Source: Parietaria judaica
Taxonomy: Eukaryota; Streptophyta; Magnoliopsida; Rosales; Urticaceae
Reading direction: 5' to 3'
Assembly: GCA_954871525.1 (NCBI GenBank)
Contig: CATOZS010000011.1
Span: 372,001 to 436,000, forward strand
Length of the DNA stretch: 64,000 nucleotides
Every line of letters begins with the position of its first letter. The stretch's first letter is position 1. The notes beneath the pieces are model-generated. The model saw only the letters and a program-made list of their open reading frames with translations, made no database searches and was not told where the DNA came from. Positions 12,200 to 22,360 of this stretch are shown here, piece after piece. Both the position numbers and the translations under genes were made by a program.

Positions 12200-13085
12200 A
12201 GCCCGGGAGCATGGAGCAGGAAGGCTCCCGGGAGCAAAGTCGGGAGCAAGGAGCGGGAAGGCTCCCGGAAGCAAAGAGCAGGAGCAAGCCTGGGAGCAAG
12301 GAGCAGGAAGGCTCCCGGGAGCAAAGCCCGGGAGCATGGAGCAGGAAGGCTCCCGGGAGCAAAGTCGGGAGTAAGGAGCGGGAAGGCTCCCGGAAGCAAA
12401 GAGCAGGAGCAAGCCCGGGAGCAAGGAGCAGGAAGGCTCCCGGGAGCAAAGCCCGGGAGCATGGAGCAGGAAGGCTCCCGGGAGCAAAGCCCGGGAGCAA
12501 GGAGCGGGAAGGCTCCCGGAAGCAAAGAGCAGGAGCAAGCCCGGGAGCATGGAGCAGGAAGGCTCCCGGGAGCAAAGTCGGGAGCAAGGAGCGGGAAGGC
12601 TCCCGGAAGCAAAGAGCAGGAGCAAGCCCGGGAGCAAGGAGCAGGAAGGCTCCCGGGAGCAAAGCCCGGGAGCATGGAGCAGGAAGGCTCCCGGAAGCAA
12701 AGTCGGGAGCATGGAGCGGGAAGGCTCCCGGAAGCAAAGAGCAGGAGCAAGCCCGGGAGCAAGGAGCAGGAAGGCTCCCGGGAGCAAAGCCCGGGAGCAT
12801 GGAGCAGGAAGGCTCCCGGGAGCAAAGTCGGGAGCAAGGAGCGGGAAGGCTCCCGGAAGCAAAGAGCAGGAGAAAGCCCGGGAGCATGGAGCAGGAAGGC
12901 TCCCGGGAGCAAAGTCGGGAGCAAGGAGCGGGAAGGCTCCCGGAAGCAAAGAGCAGGAGCAAGCTCGGGAGCATGGAGCAGGAAGGCTCCCGGGAGCAAA
13001 GTCGGGAGCAAGGAGCGGGAAGGCTCCCGGAAGCAAAGCTGGGAGCAAGGAGCAGGAAGGCTCCCGGGAGCAAAGACCAGAGAGA
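12200..13085 (+). repeat. GC-rich tandem array with CTCCCGGGAGC palindromes
   Basis: Two sub-units alternate: one of about 37 bp containing GGCTCCCGGGAGC and one of about 50 bp containing GGCTCCCGGAAGC and AGAGCAGGAGCAAG. Together they give a composite period near 87 bp. T is rare and never placed in TAA, TAG or TGA on either strand, so several overlapping frames on both strands stay open for 300-430 codons. These frames encode only Gly/Ser/Lys/Glu or Pro/Ser/Leu/Cys repeats and are not credible proteins. Confidence 0.93.
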
Positions 13086-13362
13086 AAGAAGAAAGATAAC
13101 GCGAACCACATTGAACTACGTGATGACCTGATCCCGGTATACCGGGTACGTAGGCAGCCTCGCTGGAGCCGGCGAGGTGCGGCATCAAATCATATCCTAT
13201 TCTTATCCTTTTCCTTCACTTGTCCAGCTATTCAACGGAAGAAAACCGAGCTCATTTCGGAAAATATAATAAAACAGAGATATTCATCATTTGTTGTTAT
13301 TTATTTATTATTTGATGATTGTCTTTGTGACCGGCGAGGGGTGGTGAAAATCCCCCTCTACA

Positions 13363-13928
13363 CCAACCATAACTATTTTATTTCCCTTTCAAATGTGTTC
13401 AAGCAATTTTGGTCCGATTTTTTTTTTTCTTTTAGATTGATGTTCATTTCTTCCCAGTGTTATATATACGTATATGCATAAAAGCTCCAGTCTCAGTCCT
13501 CTGGAGCAACAAAGAATCTGGCATAGCTCTTATCTTTGTGTTTGGGATGTTGATGAGAAAAATTGTGGAAGAGATTAGGAAAATATAAGTTCTCCTTTAG
13601 AAAATGTTGTGGAGTAGTTCTACATATAATAACCAAACCTAGAGAATTTTTTCAAGCAATATAAGTTAATTTGTATCGAGATGGTACAGTTGTATTGTGT
13701 TGTTCATAGAGTTTAATCTTATATTTAACTCATTTATGTGGTAGCATAAGGCATGTTAGAATTAGATTACGTGAATTACATATCGGTTTATGTTTTTCTC
13801 TCTCCAGTAACTTCATGTGGTTATTAGTGTCTCGAAAATATTACCTAATAAATCACCAATTCATTATTTTTACGTGGATGAGAATTGGTTACAGACTACG
13901 GTAACCTTTGAATCCAAGGCTCTACAAG

Positions 13929-13959
<31 letters not shown>

Positions 13960-14340
13960 TTAAAAAATGTCAGGAATATTACAAAATATTGTGTAGTTAA
14001 CGACTTAAATGGTTATGTATGTTTATCAATTACAGCAGCGAACCAAATTGATCAATATATTCATCTTTTTTTAAGAAAGTACGTCACCGCACGAAGCGCG
14101 GTTGGAAATTTCAACTGAGAAAATACACTTGAATTAGACTTTCTATTCCCAAGATCCTCTCTTCAGACTACGAACGTTTTCTCTTCTCCATCGTACTACC
14201 TCGTTCATCTGTTCTGTTCATTCTGGTTCAAGAACGAGTTCGCGCAACTCGGCTTTCTTCTGTTTGCTTTCCTGGCACAGGACGATCCTTTCAACGACGA
14301 GTTTCTCCGATCATATTTCATCCTCCCTAGAGCCACACAA
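13363..14340. other. AT-rich intergenic DNA
   Basis: No supported gene. It holds the right target duplication of the solo LTR (13363-13367), a (TA)n run at about 13929-13956, and a degenerate inverted repeat (ACCGCAC/GCGCGGT) near 14084. Confidence 0.5.
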
Positions 14341-14731
14341 ATGGAGGTACCCATTTATTTTTTGAGAAACCTATGCTTTGTTTCGACTGTTTGAATCCTA
14401 ATGATGTTAGGGTTTATACTCATTGTTTACGAAGTAGAACGAGAGTAGGGTTGAAACTGTACGAATTGTAGAAATACCGCTAGAAGTTCGCCGTTGGTCC
14501 AAATATAATGCATTACTGCTATGTAAATATAAACGATTTTTGTACGTAGAAATACCGCTAGATATCTTATCATTACCGCTAGGGTTTATACTGATGTAAT
14601 TATGATTTTTTTATTAGCCTTCAAATGCTTGGAGATGTTTTATCGAAGAAAATGATTCGTACCACTTTCGACTGGAGACCGATGAAGGGAACTTCCGTCG
14701 GATTACTGATCTGATCAAGCTATCGGCATAG
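14341..14731 (+). pseudogene. Two-exon gene-like fragment, 39 codons, unknown function
   Basis: An ATGGAG at 14341-14346 is followed at once by a GTACCC donor. A pyrimidine-rich acceptor ending TTATTAG at 14617 opens a second exon (14618-14731). Joined in phase 0, they give a 39-residue frame with WRCFIEEN, YHFRLETDEGNFRR and a TAG stop. The upstream 180 bp looks like a normal 5' UTR: CT-rich, without the surrounding AT bias. The protein is far too short for a known family and I do not recognise it. It could be a captured first-exons fragment or chance. Confidence 0.35.
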
Positions 14732-15139
14732 TCCTAAATTGGTCAAAGTGCATGGCTTCAAGAGATAATTATAATAGGAATGAATCTCTAAAATGCGCTG
14801 GAAATGATAACTTTGCACCTCTTTTGTTTTAATATTCTAACGATAATGCATAAATCAAAGACAAATTAATTGACAGAGGATGATATATGAGTAACACTTC
14901 TTTTTTTATATATAAATATATCTTCTTAATATTATAACTCGTTAATTCCTTAGTTAGACTTATAGCACATCGAATCGTCGCCGAGTTCACACCACCTTTC
15001 ATACTGCAATAAACACAACTCAACACTTTGTCAGGAATTATAATACGATAAATACTTAAATATTCGCCTTGAAAATATTTTCATTTGGTCCCACATTATC
15101 ATCATTAATGGTAAATCTTTAAGCATGTGATAACTTGGG
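14732..15139. other. Intergenic DNA without recognisable features
   Basis: AT-rich. Nothing beyond short reading frames is seen. Confidence 0.5.
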
Positions 15140-15945
15140 ACATCACAATGACGTAATTCACTCGGTGCGTTTGGGGTACCGTCTTGCACGGGTGACTAAA
15201 AGAGATGGACCGTCGGAGTCATATAGCCTTGCCCCACGATGGTGGAAGACATTGTGGGGGCTCCAAATCCCCCCCAAAGTTAAGCATCTTGTGTGGCGTG
15301 CATGGTTTGATATCCTTCCGACCTTCGGGGCGGTTAGAGGGAGAGGAGTCACTTGCCTCCCTTTTTGCAAAGTTTGTGGTTCCTTGCCGGAGGATAGCCT
15401 TCATGCGCTATGGGGATGTGAAATTGCTCGCGCGATATGGGATTCGTCATCTTTGCGTAGATGGGTGGAAAAGGCAGGGTCGTTACCTCTAAGGGAGCTT
15501 TGCTTCCGAGCACTTGACGGTCTCGCGGCGGCGGATCTCGATCTCTTTTGTGGTCTATTGTGGGCGACGTGGTCCAACCGGAACTCAAACATGTTTGAAC
15601 ACAAAGACCTTAAACTGACGGAATGGGTTGAGAAGGTGGCTTGTTGGTTTTCTAGCTTTAAGGCAAGCAACCGTCCCTCGGAGGCCCCAACGAGGAGTAA
15701 ACCTATTCGACAACAAGCATGGGCTGCACCGGAGTATGGCGATCTCACCCTCTCCGTGGACGCGGCGTGAAACAAGAACTCGGGGAAAACGGCATTGGGT
15801 GGAATCGTGAGAGATCACCAAGGATAACTTGTTGGTCTCACGACACGCCTATTATTGGATGTCGACTCTCCGGTGACGGCGGAATGTCAAGCCATTCTCC
15901 ACGGCCTCAAGTTCGCTCGGGATCTCCTCGAGGTGGTCCTCCGTT
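15140..15945 (+). pseudogene. LINE (L1-type) reverse transcriptase 3' fragment
   Basis: A 211-codon frame (15135-15770) reads as the C-terminal part of a plant LINE ORF2. GYRLA and WWKTLWGLQIPPKVKHLVWRA are the conserved entry to the zf-RVT domain. They are followed by the zinc-type motif CKVCGSLPEDSLHALWGC and AIWDSS. After the TGA at 15768 the same frame continues into an RNase H-like segment (GGIVRDHQG, then TAECQAILHGLKFA) up to about 15945, where it meets hAT sequence on the other strand. The endonuclease and RT core are absent, so it is truncated at both ends. Codon use is GC-rich compared with its surroundings. Confidence 0.88.
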
Positions 15946-16814
15946 AGCGAATGTCGTCGATCGCCAATTAGATTTTTGCGTAGACTAAAGGCGGATTCCG
16001 ATGAGACCGTTGAAGCCGGGATGCAAAGGAAGTCGCGTGCCATCCGTGATAGAATGGGAAACTCCGTCTTGTTGTCTTCCCACCACTTGATGATCGGGAA
16101 AGTGCGCTCTTCAGTTGAGAACATGAGTTAGCGTGGCACGCAAAACGGGTACATACGACGGATTAAATCGTTTAAGAATAAGTATTTGATCCTCATTTTC
16201 AACAATGCTTAGAGGTTGACCTGTCATTATAACCCATTCCGCTACCCACTCCCTAGCTTGTATTGGATTCAAGGGACTTACCTTGGCGGGAACCGTGGCG
16301 GTGGGGTCCCGGTACGGATTGCATACATCTAGATGACGTTTGAGGTGGCTCGTTCCGTCGGATCCTTTTCCGCCAAAAGACCGGTTGCACGCTTTGCACA
16401 ATGCCCTAATATCGTGCTTTCCGTTTGGTAAAAGATCGCCTTGGATGCGGTGGAAAAAATTCCATACTTCGGATTTGACCTTCCCCGGAGCTAAAACGAA
16501 TTGAGGAGGTGCGGGAGATCTTGCCGTCACCGATTCGTTCCGTTGTCGCATTGAGGACTACGGTTGTGACTCGTCATGTTGGAACAAGTGGTAGTTGAAA
16601 TTTAAATCCAATTCTGGCTCTTCTTCGTTTTGGGTATGATTGAGTTGGGCATTGTAAATGGCGTCGGCCTCTTGGGACGGGGTCAACTCCGTATTTCCGT
16701 TGGTATCCCTATGAGTTTCAAAAATAGAAGCATGATCATTAATTATCGGGATATAATCGTTTTGCTCGTTTCTAGCTAATCTACGACCCGAATTACTACT
16801 TCCTTCGTTTTGAC
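15946..16814 (-). pseudogene. hAT transposase pseudogene (3' part), internally deleted
   Basis: Reads leftward. From 16814 comes an N-terminal acidic stretch, then an in-frame TAG just above 16551. Next is a BED zinc finger (16551-16330): VWNFFHRI, CKACNRSFGGKGSDGTSHLKRHLDVC. After TGQPLSIVENEDQ and FNPSYVPV the sequence jumps with a frameshift at about 16111-16124 to the hAT C-terminal dimerisation domain (hATC): WWEDNKTEFPILSRMARDFLCIPAST and SSESAFS. The roughly 400-residue catalytic region normally in between is missing, so this is a deletion derivative. The 5' end of the reading frame is displaced to 22361-22372 by a family-A insertion. Confidence 0.88.
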
Positions 16815-17103
16815 TGTAGAGGGGGATTTTCACCACCCCTCGCCGGTCACAAAGACAATCATCAAATAATAAATAAATAACAACAAATGATGAATATCTC
16901 TGTTTTATTATATTTTCCAAAATGAGCTCGGTTTTCTTCCGTTGAATAGCTGGACAAGTGAAGGAAAAGGATAAGAATAGGATATGATTTGATGCCGCAC
17001 CTCGCCGGCTCCAGCGAGGCTGCCTACGTACCCGGTATACCGGGATCAGGTCATCACGTAGTTCAATGTGGTTCACGTTATCTTTCTTCTTTCTCTCTGG
17101 TCT

Positions 17104-17868
17104 TTGCTCCCGGGAGCCTTCCTGCTCCTTGCTCCTGGGTTTTCTCCTGCTCTTTGCTTCCGGGAGCCTTCCCGCTCCTTGCTCCCGACTTTGTTCCCGG
17201 GAGCCTTCCTGCTCCATGCTCCCGGGCTTTGCTCCCGGGAGCCTTCCTGCTCCTTGCTCCCGGGCTTGCTCCTGCTCTTTGCTTCCGGAAGCCTTCCCGC
17301 TCCTTGCTCCCGACTTTGCTCCCGGGAGCCTTCCTGCTCCATGCTCCCGGGCTTGTTCCTGCTCTTTGCTTCCGGGGGCCTTCCCGCTCCTTGCTCCCGA
17401 CTATGCTCCCGGGAGCCTTCCTTCTCCATGCTCCCGGGCTTTCTCCTGCTCTTTGCTTCCGGGAGCCTTCCCGCTCCTTGCTCCCGACTTTGCTCCCGGG
17501 AGCCTTCCTGCTCCATGCTCCCGGGCTTTGCTCCCGGGAGCCTTCCTGCTCCTTGCTCCCGGGCTTGCTCCTGCCCTTTGCTTCCGGGAGCCTTCCCGCT
17601 CCTTGCTCCCGACTTTGCTCCCGGGAGCCTTCCTGCTCCATGCTCCCGGGCTTTGCTCCCGGGAGCCTTCTTGCTCCTTGCTCCCGGGCTTGCTCCTGCT
17701 CTTTGCTTCCGGGAGCCTTCCCGCTCCTTGCTCCCGACTTTGCTCCCGGGAGCCTTCCTGCTCCATGCTCCCGGGCTTGCTCCTGCTCTTTGCTTCCGGG
17801 AGCCTTCCCGCTCCTTGCTCCCGACTTTGCTCCCGGGAGCCTTCCTGCTCCATGCTCCCGGGCTCTTT
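17104..17868 (-). repeat. GC-rich palindromic array in the 3' LTR
   Basis: Same sub-units as the array at 12200-13085, in inverted orientation. It is open in multiple frames on both strands. It is longer than the array in the partner LTR (about 400 bp). Confidence 0.92.
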
Positions 17869-17907
17869 CCCCCCCTTCTTCCCTTTTGCTCAGGGTCTCT
17901 GCCTTCG

Positions 17908-17915
17908 TATTTATA
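17908..17915 (-). promoter_or_regulatory. TATA box in 3' LTR A
   Basis: TATAAATA on the minus strand, just upstream of the array in element orientation. Confidence 0.7.
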
Positions 17916-18387
17916 GGCGTTTTGCCCTAGCTTCTCAGCCGTTGATCTTCGAATGGTCTTTTCAACCCATGCCTTTTGCTGCACTCGAGTGCCTGGCTTT
18001 CTCGATCCTAGCGCCATCTTTTCAAGTCTTGTCATTCCCTTTTCCCCAAGTAAGGCTACTCCGGAGGGTATGGTCCAACCCATGCTTTTACGTCATTTCC
18101 GAGCAGACTGCCATAATGGGTAGGTGGGCTTCATTAAATGCACATCTCGTCAGCCGTCATTCGGCTCTGCACGCTTCGTCGCTGATGCCTCTCGTCGAGT
18201 GTGATGGGACACTTCGTCGTGGCTCGCCTTTACCCTAGCCATACTTCGTCACAGGTTAAACCTCCTCGAGGACGTTCCTTCGTTGACCATCGGTCAACGA
18301 ACCTCCTCGCTCTCCTCTCACGTCGTTTATGGGACAAAACGACACGGGTTGTGTTGAGGATGGATTTGACCAAATCCGACATCAACA

Positions 18388-18428
18388 GTTAGTCCCCCAT
18401 TTTATCAAGTGTAAACACTTGGTAAAAT
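18388..18428 (-). other. Polypurine tract and adjacent 30-bp near-palindrome
   Basis: On the minus strand, AAAATGGGGGACTAAC abuts the 3' LTR. Just upstream, 18399-18428 is a near-perfect inverted repeat with arms ACCAAGTGTT / AACACTTGAT. The same hairpin plus tract occurs at 62543-62583 in the A2 element. Confidence 0.8.
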
Positions 18429-19250
18429 GAAAGACGAGTGCAATGGTGACCTGTCAAGGATATTTGCGAACTCCGTCGACCACTTTAGTTGACGCGGTTA
18501 CCCCGATAAACGTTGTCGGAGAACCTCATCGTAATCTGTTGGTTGGTGGATTCCACTTGGAAGCTTATGTAGCATCTTGCTGAGTTGTGACTGGTTTCGT
18601 TGGGTGAAGCGTCTTTCCAGGTGATGATATCTTCTTTGACAAGCTCCTCGTGATGATCTTCTCTTCGGCTACAAGCTCCTTGCGACGACAAGCTCGCTTA
18701 TAGCGACGAACTCATCGTAGCGATGATCTTCTCCGACAAGCTCCTCGCGATGATCTTCTCTTCGGCTACAAGCTCCTCGCGACGACAAGCTCGCTTTATG
18801 CGACGAACTCCTCGCAGCGATGAACTTCTTCCAGCGATGATCTTCTTTGACAAGCTCCTCGCGATGCCGATGCCGATGTCACAGATGTAGTAATCTTTGC
18901 CTTGCTTGTGACTGACTCTTTCTCTCCTTGCAGTGCTTCCTCTATTCTTCTCGTTGCGTGTTATTCTTAGATTCTTCTTCGAAGGCTGGCATGGTTCCCT
19001 AGTCATGAGCCAGAGTACTTGGCCGTCATAGAGGACTTTGTTAGCGACGTCATTCGCCGATGGGGGCTGATGCGGCCCAGGCATCGTTGATTTTTCATCG
19101 AGAGACTTTCCTTGTTTATTTAAACTCTGTAAACACTGTAATATATACTTCGAAGATAAAAGTGTAAATGTAAATATATACTTTGTAAATGTAAGACAAA
19201 TTTTAGAAGTATGAATATACAAATCCGCTTGTACTTTGGAAATTGCATTT
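18429..19250 (-). repeat. Family A interior: irregular repeats, no gene
   Basis: Segments with GACAAGCTCCTCGCGATGA and CTTCTCTTCGGCTACAAGCT recur two to four times between 18630 and 18870. Short open frames have no recognisable domain. The remainder to 19250 is AT-rich. Confidence 0.55.
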
Positions 19251-20215
19251 TCGCCGTACCTCTTTTACTCGGCATTTTCGCCGTACCTCTTTTACTCGGC
19301 ACTCTCGCCGTACCTCTTTCTGGGTGTCGATGGGCTTTATCGGGTACGAGCTGATTAGTTTCCAGTATCCCATAGGCTCTCTCGCCTTTTAGCTTGGCAC
19401 TCTCGCCTCTTTTATTTTCTCGGCACTCTCGCCGGTTTAGGCTTGCTCGGCGCCATAGCCGTATATATATTTTCTCGGCGCTCTCGCCGGTATGGGTTTG
19501 CTCGGCACCCTAGCCGTATTATTATTTTCTCGGCACTCTTGCCGGTTTGGGCTTGCTCGGCGCCCTAGCCGTAAGTTTATTTTCTCGGCACTCTCGCCGG
19601 TTTAGGCTTGCTCGGCACCCTTAGCCGTAAATTGATTTTCTCGGCACTCTCGCCGGTATGGGTTTGCTCGGCACCCTAGCCGTAAATATATTTTCTCGGC
19701 ACTCTCGCCGGTTTGGGCTTGCTCGGCACCCTTAGCCGTAAATAGATTTTCTCGGCACTCTCGCCGGTATTGTCTCTTGCGGGTATCACTAGGTTTCATC
19801 GGGTACGAGCCGACTAATTTCCTGGACCCCATAGGCACTCTCGCCTTATTTGTCTCTTGTGGGCATCGCTAGGTTTCGTCGGGTACGAGCCGACTAATTC
19901 CCAGGACCCCATAGGCACTCTCGCCTTGTATATTTCCTCGGCACTCTCGCTGGCCCGGGCTTGCTCGGCGCCCTTAGCCGTATATAGGATCTCGGCCTGT
20001 ATTGCCGGACCGGGTTTGCTCGGCACCCTTAGCCGTATATAGGATCTCGGCCTGTTTTGCCGGACCGGGCTTGCTCGGCACCCTTAGCCGTATATAGGAT
20101 CTCGGCCTGTATTGCCGGACCGGGTTTGCTCGGCACCCTTAGCCGTATATAGGATCTCGGCCTGTTTTGCCGGACCGGGCTTGCTCGGCACCCTTAGCCG
20201 TATATATATATTATT
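19250..20215 (-). repeat. Tandem array, 55-bp unit (CTCGGCACCCTTAGCCGTA)
   Basis: Variants of CTCGGCACTCTCGCCGG and CTCGGCACCCTTAGCCGTA are repeated throughout. In the right part TATATAGGATCTCGG recurs at 19981, 20036, 20091 and 20146, exactly 55 bp apart. The same unit in the same element orientation occupies 56750-57600 in A2, so the array is a shared internal component. Confidence 0.9.
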
Positions 20216-20399
20216 ATTATTTTTATAATTTTCTCGGCACTCTCGCCGGTTTGTTTGTAATTTTGTAGATATATGTATATTGTTACCTTTTTTGCGATGA
20301 GGTCAGCCAACTTCGTCGCTGATTTTGCGCCTTGGTTAGGATAGACCTCGTCGTGTCTGCATCAAACTTTAGTTTTTATGAGGGTCGTCGTCGATCGTC

Positions 20400-20585
20400 T
20401 TCACGCTTCTGGTTTCATCGATCATCTTCATGCCCTTGGCCTCATCGGTCGTCTCCATGCTTTTGGCCTTGTCGACCATCTTCATGCTTTTGGCCTTGTC
20501 GGCCGTCTTCATGCTTTTGGCCTTGTCGGCCGTCTTCATGCTTTTGGCCTTGTCGGCCGTCTTCAAGCTTTCGGCCACGTCCTCG
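20400..20585 (-). repeat. 30-bp tandem repeat, about six copies
   Basis: CTTCATGCTTTTGGCCTTGT recurs every 30 bp between about 20400 and 20580. On the minus strand (element sense) it encodes ten-residue repeats of the type KTADKAKSM. The period is a multiple of three, but the frame is short (69 codons) and starts late, so coding is doubtful. Confidence 0.8.
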
Positions 20586-21151
20586 AGCTCCTCCTTGATG
20601 AGCTCCTTGAGCTCTCCTTCGTGACAAGCTCATCGAGCTCTTCTTCGTGATGAGCTCCTCGAGCTCTCCTTGCTCATGATTTCTTCGGTTATCGAGGAAG
20701 TCTCCTCGCCCCTGAACTCTTTTTCTACTCCTCTTAGTCTCATCGATGGACCATCTCTTCTTTGTTTTCCTTCTTCTCGAATTGCTTCCTTTCGCCTCCC
20801 GACTCACGCTTCTTTGCCGAGATCGCTGCTTCCTCCTCCGGTCACAGCCCCTCTTCTTCCACGAGATAGAAGGTTTCAACCATCGTATTTTCTGGGCGTC
20901 TCTCCTTTTGATCGGCAGAGGCGTAATCCATGAGGAGTATGAGCCGTCGGTTCCCCTCCGCTTCTTCTTCCGCCTCCTTTTTTGCTTCCTCGGCTTTCGC
21001 CGTCGTTTTTTTTTTTGTTGCCTTCGCCTCAGCTAGCAGTCGTTGGAGACTTGCCACTGTACCTTCTTCCCCATCGTTGGAGATGATTCCGTCGTTTGCT
21101 GAGATCTCTTTTTCCTCCAAGTTCCTTGCTGTGAGTTAGAAAGAAAACAAA
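20586..21151 (-). other. Family A 5' interior with Lys/Glu-rich frame
   Basis: A minus-strand frame at 20842-21120 (92 codons) encodes a charged helical stretch (LLAEAKATKKKTTAKAEEAK) immediately after the primer-site region. It has no ATG at its start and matches no gag motif I know. It may be a relict of gag, cargo or non-coding. Confidence 0.35.
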
Positions 21152-21169
21152 GCCCCTCGGTGGGCGCCA
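21152..21169 (-). other. Primer-binding site, family A
   Basis: The minus strand reads TGGCGCCCACCGAGGGGC three bases inside the 5' LTR. An identical site is at 55041-55058. Such sites are typical of plant Tat-clade and related LARD elements. Confidence 0.85.
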
Positions 21170-21462
21170 AACTGTAGAGGGGGATTTTCACCACCCCTCG
21201 CCGGTCACAAAGACAATCATCAAATAATAAATAAATAACAACAAATGATGAATATCTCTGTTTTATTATATTTTTCGAAATGAGCTCGGTTTTCTTCCGT
21301 TGAATAGCTGGACAAGTGAAGGAAAAGGATAAGAATAGGATATGATTTGATGCCGCACCTCGCCGGCTCCAGCGAGGCTGCCTACGTACCCGGTATACCG
21401 GGATCAGGTCATCACGTAGTTCAATGTGGTTCGCGTTATCTTTCTTCTTTCTCTCTGGTCTT

Positions 21463-21869
21463 TGCTCCCGGGAGCCTTCCTGCTCCTTGCTCCCGGGTTT
21501 TCTCCTGCTCTTTGCTTCCGGGAGCCTTCCCGCTCCTTGCTCCCGACTTTGCTCCCGGGAGCCTTCCTGCTCCATGCTCCCGGGCTTTGCTCCCGGGAGC
21601 CTTCCTGCTCCTTGCTCCCGGGCTTGCTCCTGCTCTTTGCTTCCGGGAGCCTTCCCGCTCCTTGCTCCCGACTTTGCTCCTGGGAGCCTTCCTGCTCCAT
21701 GCTCCCGGGCTTGCTCCTGCTCTTTGCTTCCGGGAGCCTTCCCGCTCCTTGCTCCCGACTTTGCTCCCGGGAGCCTTCCTGCTCCATGCTCCCGGGCTTT
21801 GCTCCCGGGAGCCTTCCTGCTCCTTGCTAGGCGTTTTGCTCCCGGGCTTTGCTCCCGGGAGCCTTCCTG
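21463..21869 (-). repeat. GC-rich palindromic array in the 5' LTR
   Basis: About 400 bp of the same 37/50-bp sub-units, with an irregular unit at 21828-21845. Copy number differs from the 3' LTR array. Confidence 0.9.
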
Positions 21870-21880
21870 CTCTGCCTTCG

Positions 21881-21888
21881 TATTTATA
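21881..21888 (-). promoter_or_regulatory. TATA box in 5' LTR A
   Basis: TATAAATA on the minus strand. It would drive the family-A transcript. Confidence 0.7.
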
Positions 21889-22360
21889 GGCGTTTTGCCC
21901 TAGCTTCTCAGTCGTTGATCTTCGAATGGTCTTTTCAACCCATGCCTTTTGCTGCACTCGAGTGCCTGGCTTTCTCGATCCTAGCGCCATCTTTTCAAGT
22001 CTTGTCATTCCCTTTTCCCCAAGTAAGGCTACTCCGGAGGGTATGGTCCAACCCATGCTTTTACGTCATTTCCGAGCAGACTGCCATAATGGGTAGGTGG
22101 GCTTCATTAAATGCACATCTCGTCAGCCGTCATTCGGCTCTGCACGCTTCGTCGCTGATGCCTCTCGTCGAGTGTGATGGGACACTTCGTCGCGGCTCGC
22201 CTTTACCTTAGCCATACTTCGTCGCAGGTTAAACCTCCTCGAGGACGTTCCTTCGTTGACCATCGGTCAACGAACCTCCTCGCTCTCCTCTCACGTCGTT
22301 TATGGGACAAAACGACACGGGTTGTGTTGAGGATGGATTTGACCAAATCCGACATCAACA

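Larger units (their letters stand above)
11659..13362 (+). mobile_element. Solo LTR of family A, with perfect target-site duplication
   Basis: 1704 bp beginning TGTTGATGTCGG and ending CCCCCTCTACA. It is flanked on both sides by ccaac (11654-11658 and 13363-13367). It is nearly identical outside the array to the LTRs of the complete element at 16815-22360, but in the opposite orientation. No internal region is attached, so it is a product of LTR-LTR recombination. It contains a TATA box and a large GC-rich tandem array downstream of it. Confidence 0.95.
16815..18387 (-). repeat. 3' LTR of family A element
   Basis: 1573 bp; on the plus strand it reads TGTAGAGGGGG...GACATCAACA. It contains a GC-rich array at 17104-17868 (about 765 bp) and a TATA box at 17908-17915. 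Confidence 0.93.
16815..22360 (-). mobile_element. Family A LTR element, complete, non-autonomous
   Basis: 5546 bp on the minus strand, with LTRs at both ends and a perfect target duplication ttgac (16810-16814 and 22361-22365). LTR differences outside the arrays are few, about seven in roughly 800 bp, so the insertion is recent. The interior (18388-21172) has a primer site, polypurine tract and tandem repeats, but no gag, protease, RT or integrase. It is therefore a LARD-type element that must use another element's proteins. Primer site and layout suggest the Tat clade of Ty3/gypsy. Confidence 0.93.
21173..22360 (-). repeat. 5' LTR of family A element
   Basis: 1188 bp, shorter than the 3' LTR because its GC-rich array (21463-21869) has fewer units. 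It has a TATA box at 21881-21888 (minus strand). Confidence 0.93.

Noticed and set aside
11826..13188. Long overlapping reading frames of 306-427 codons on both strands
   Set aside because: They arise from a stop-free GC-rich tandem repeat, have only low-complexity composition, and exist in all frames at once; the same holds at 16989-18083 and 21347-22056.
14084..14130. Possible second Helitron 3' end (ACCGCAC-GAA-GCGCGGT)
   Set aside because: The hairpin has a mismatch and no clear CTAG/CTRR end at the right distance; too weak to call.
15158..15821. Minus-strand and shifted frames overlapping the LINE fragment
   Set aside because: Shadows of the plus-strand reverse transcriptase frame, which alone has domain motifs.
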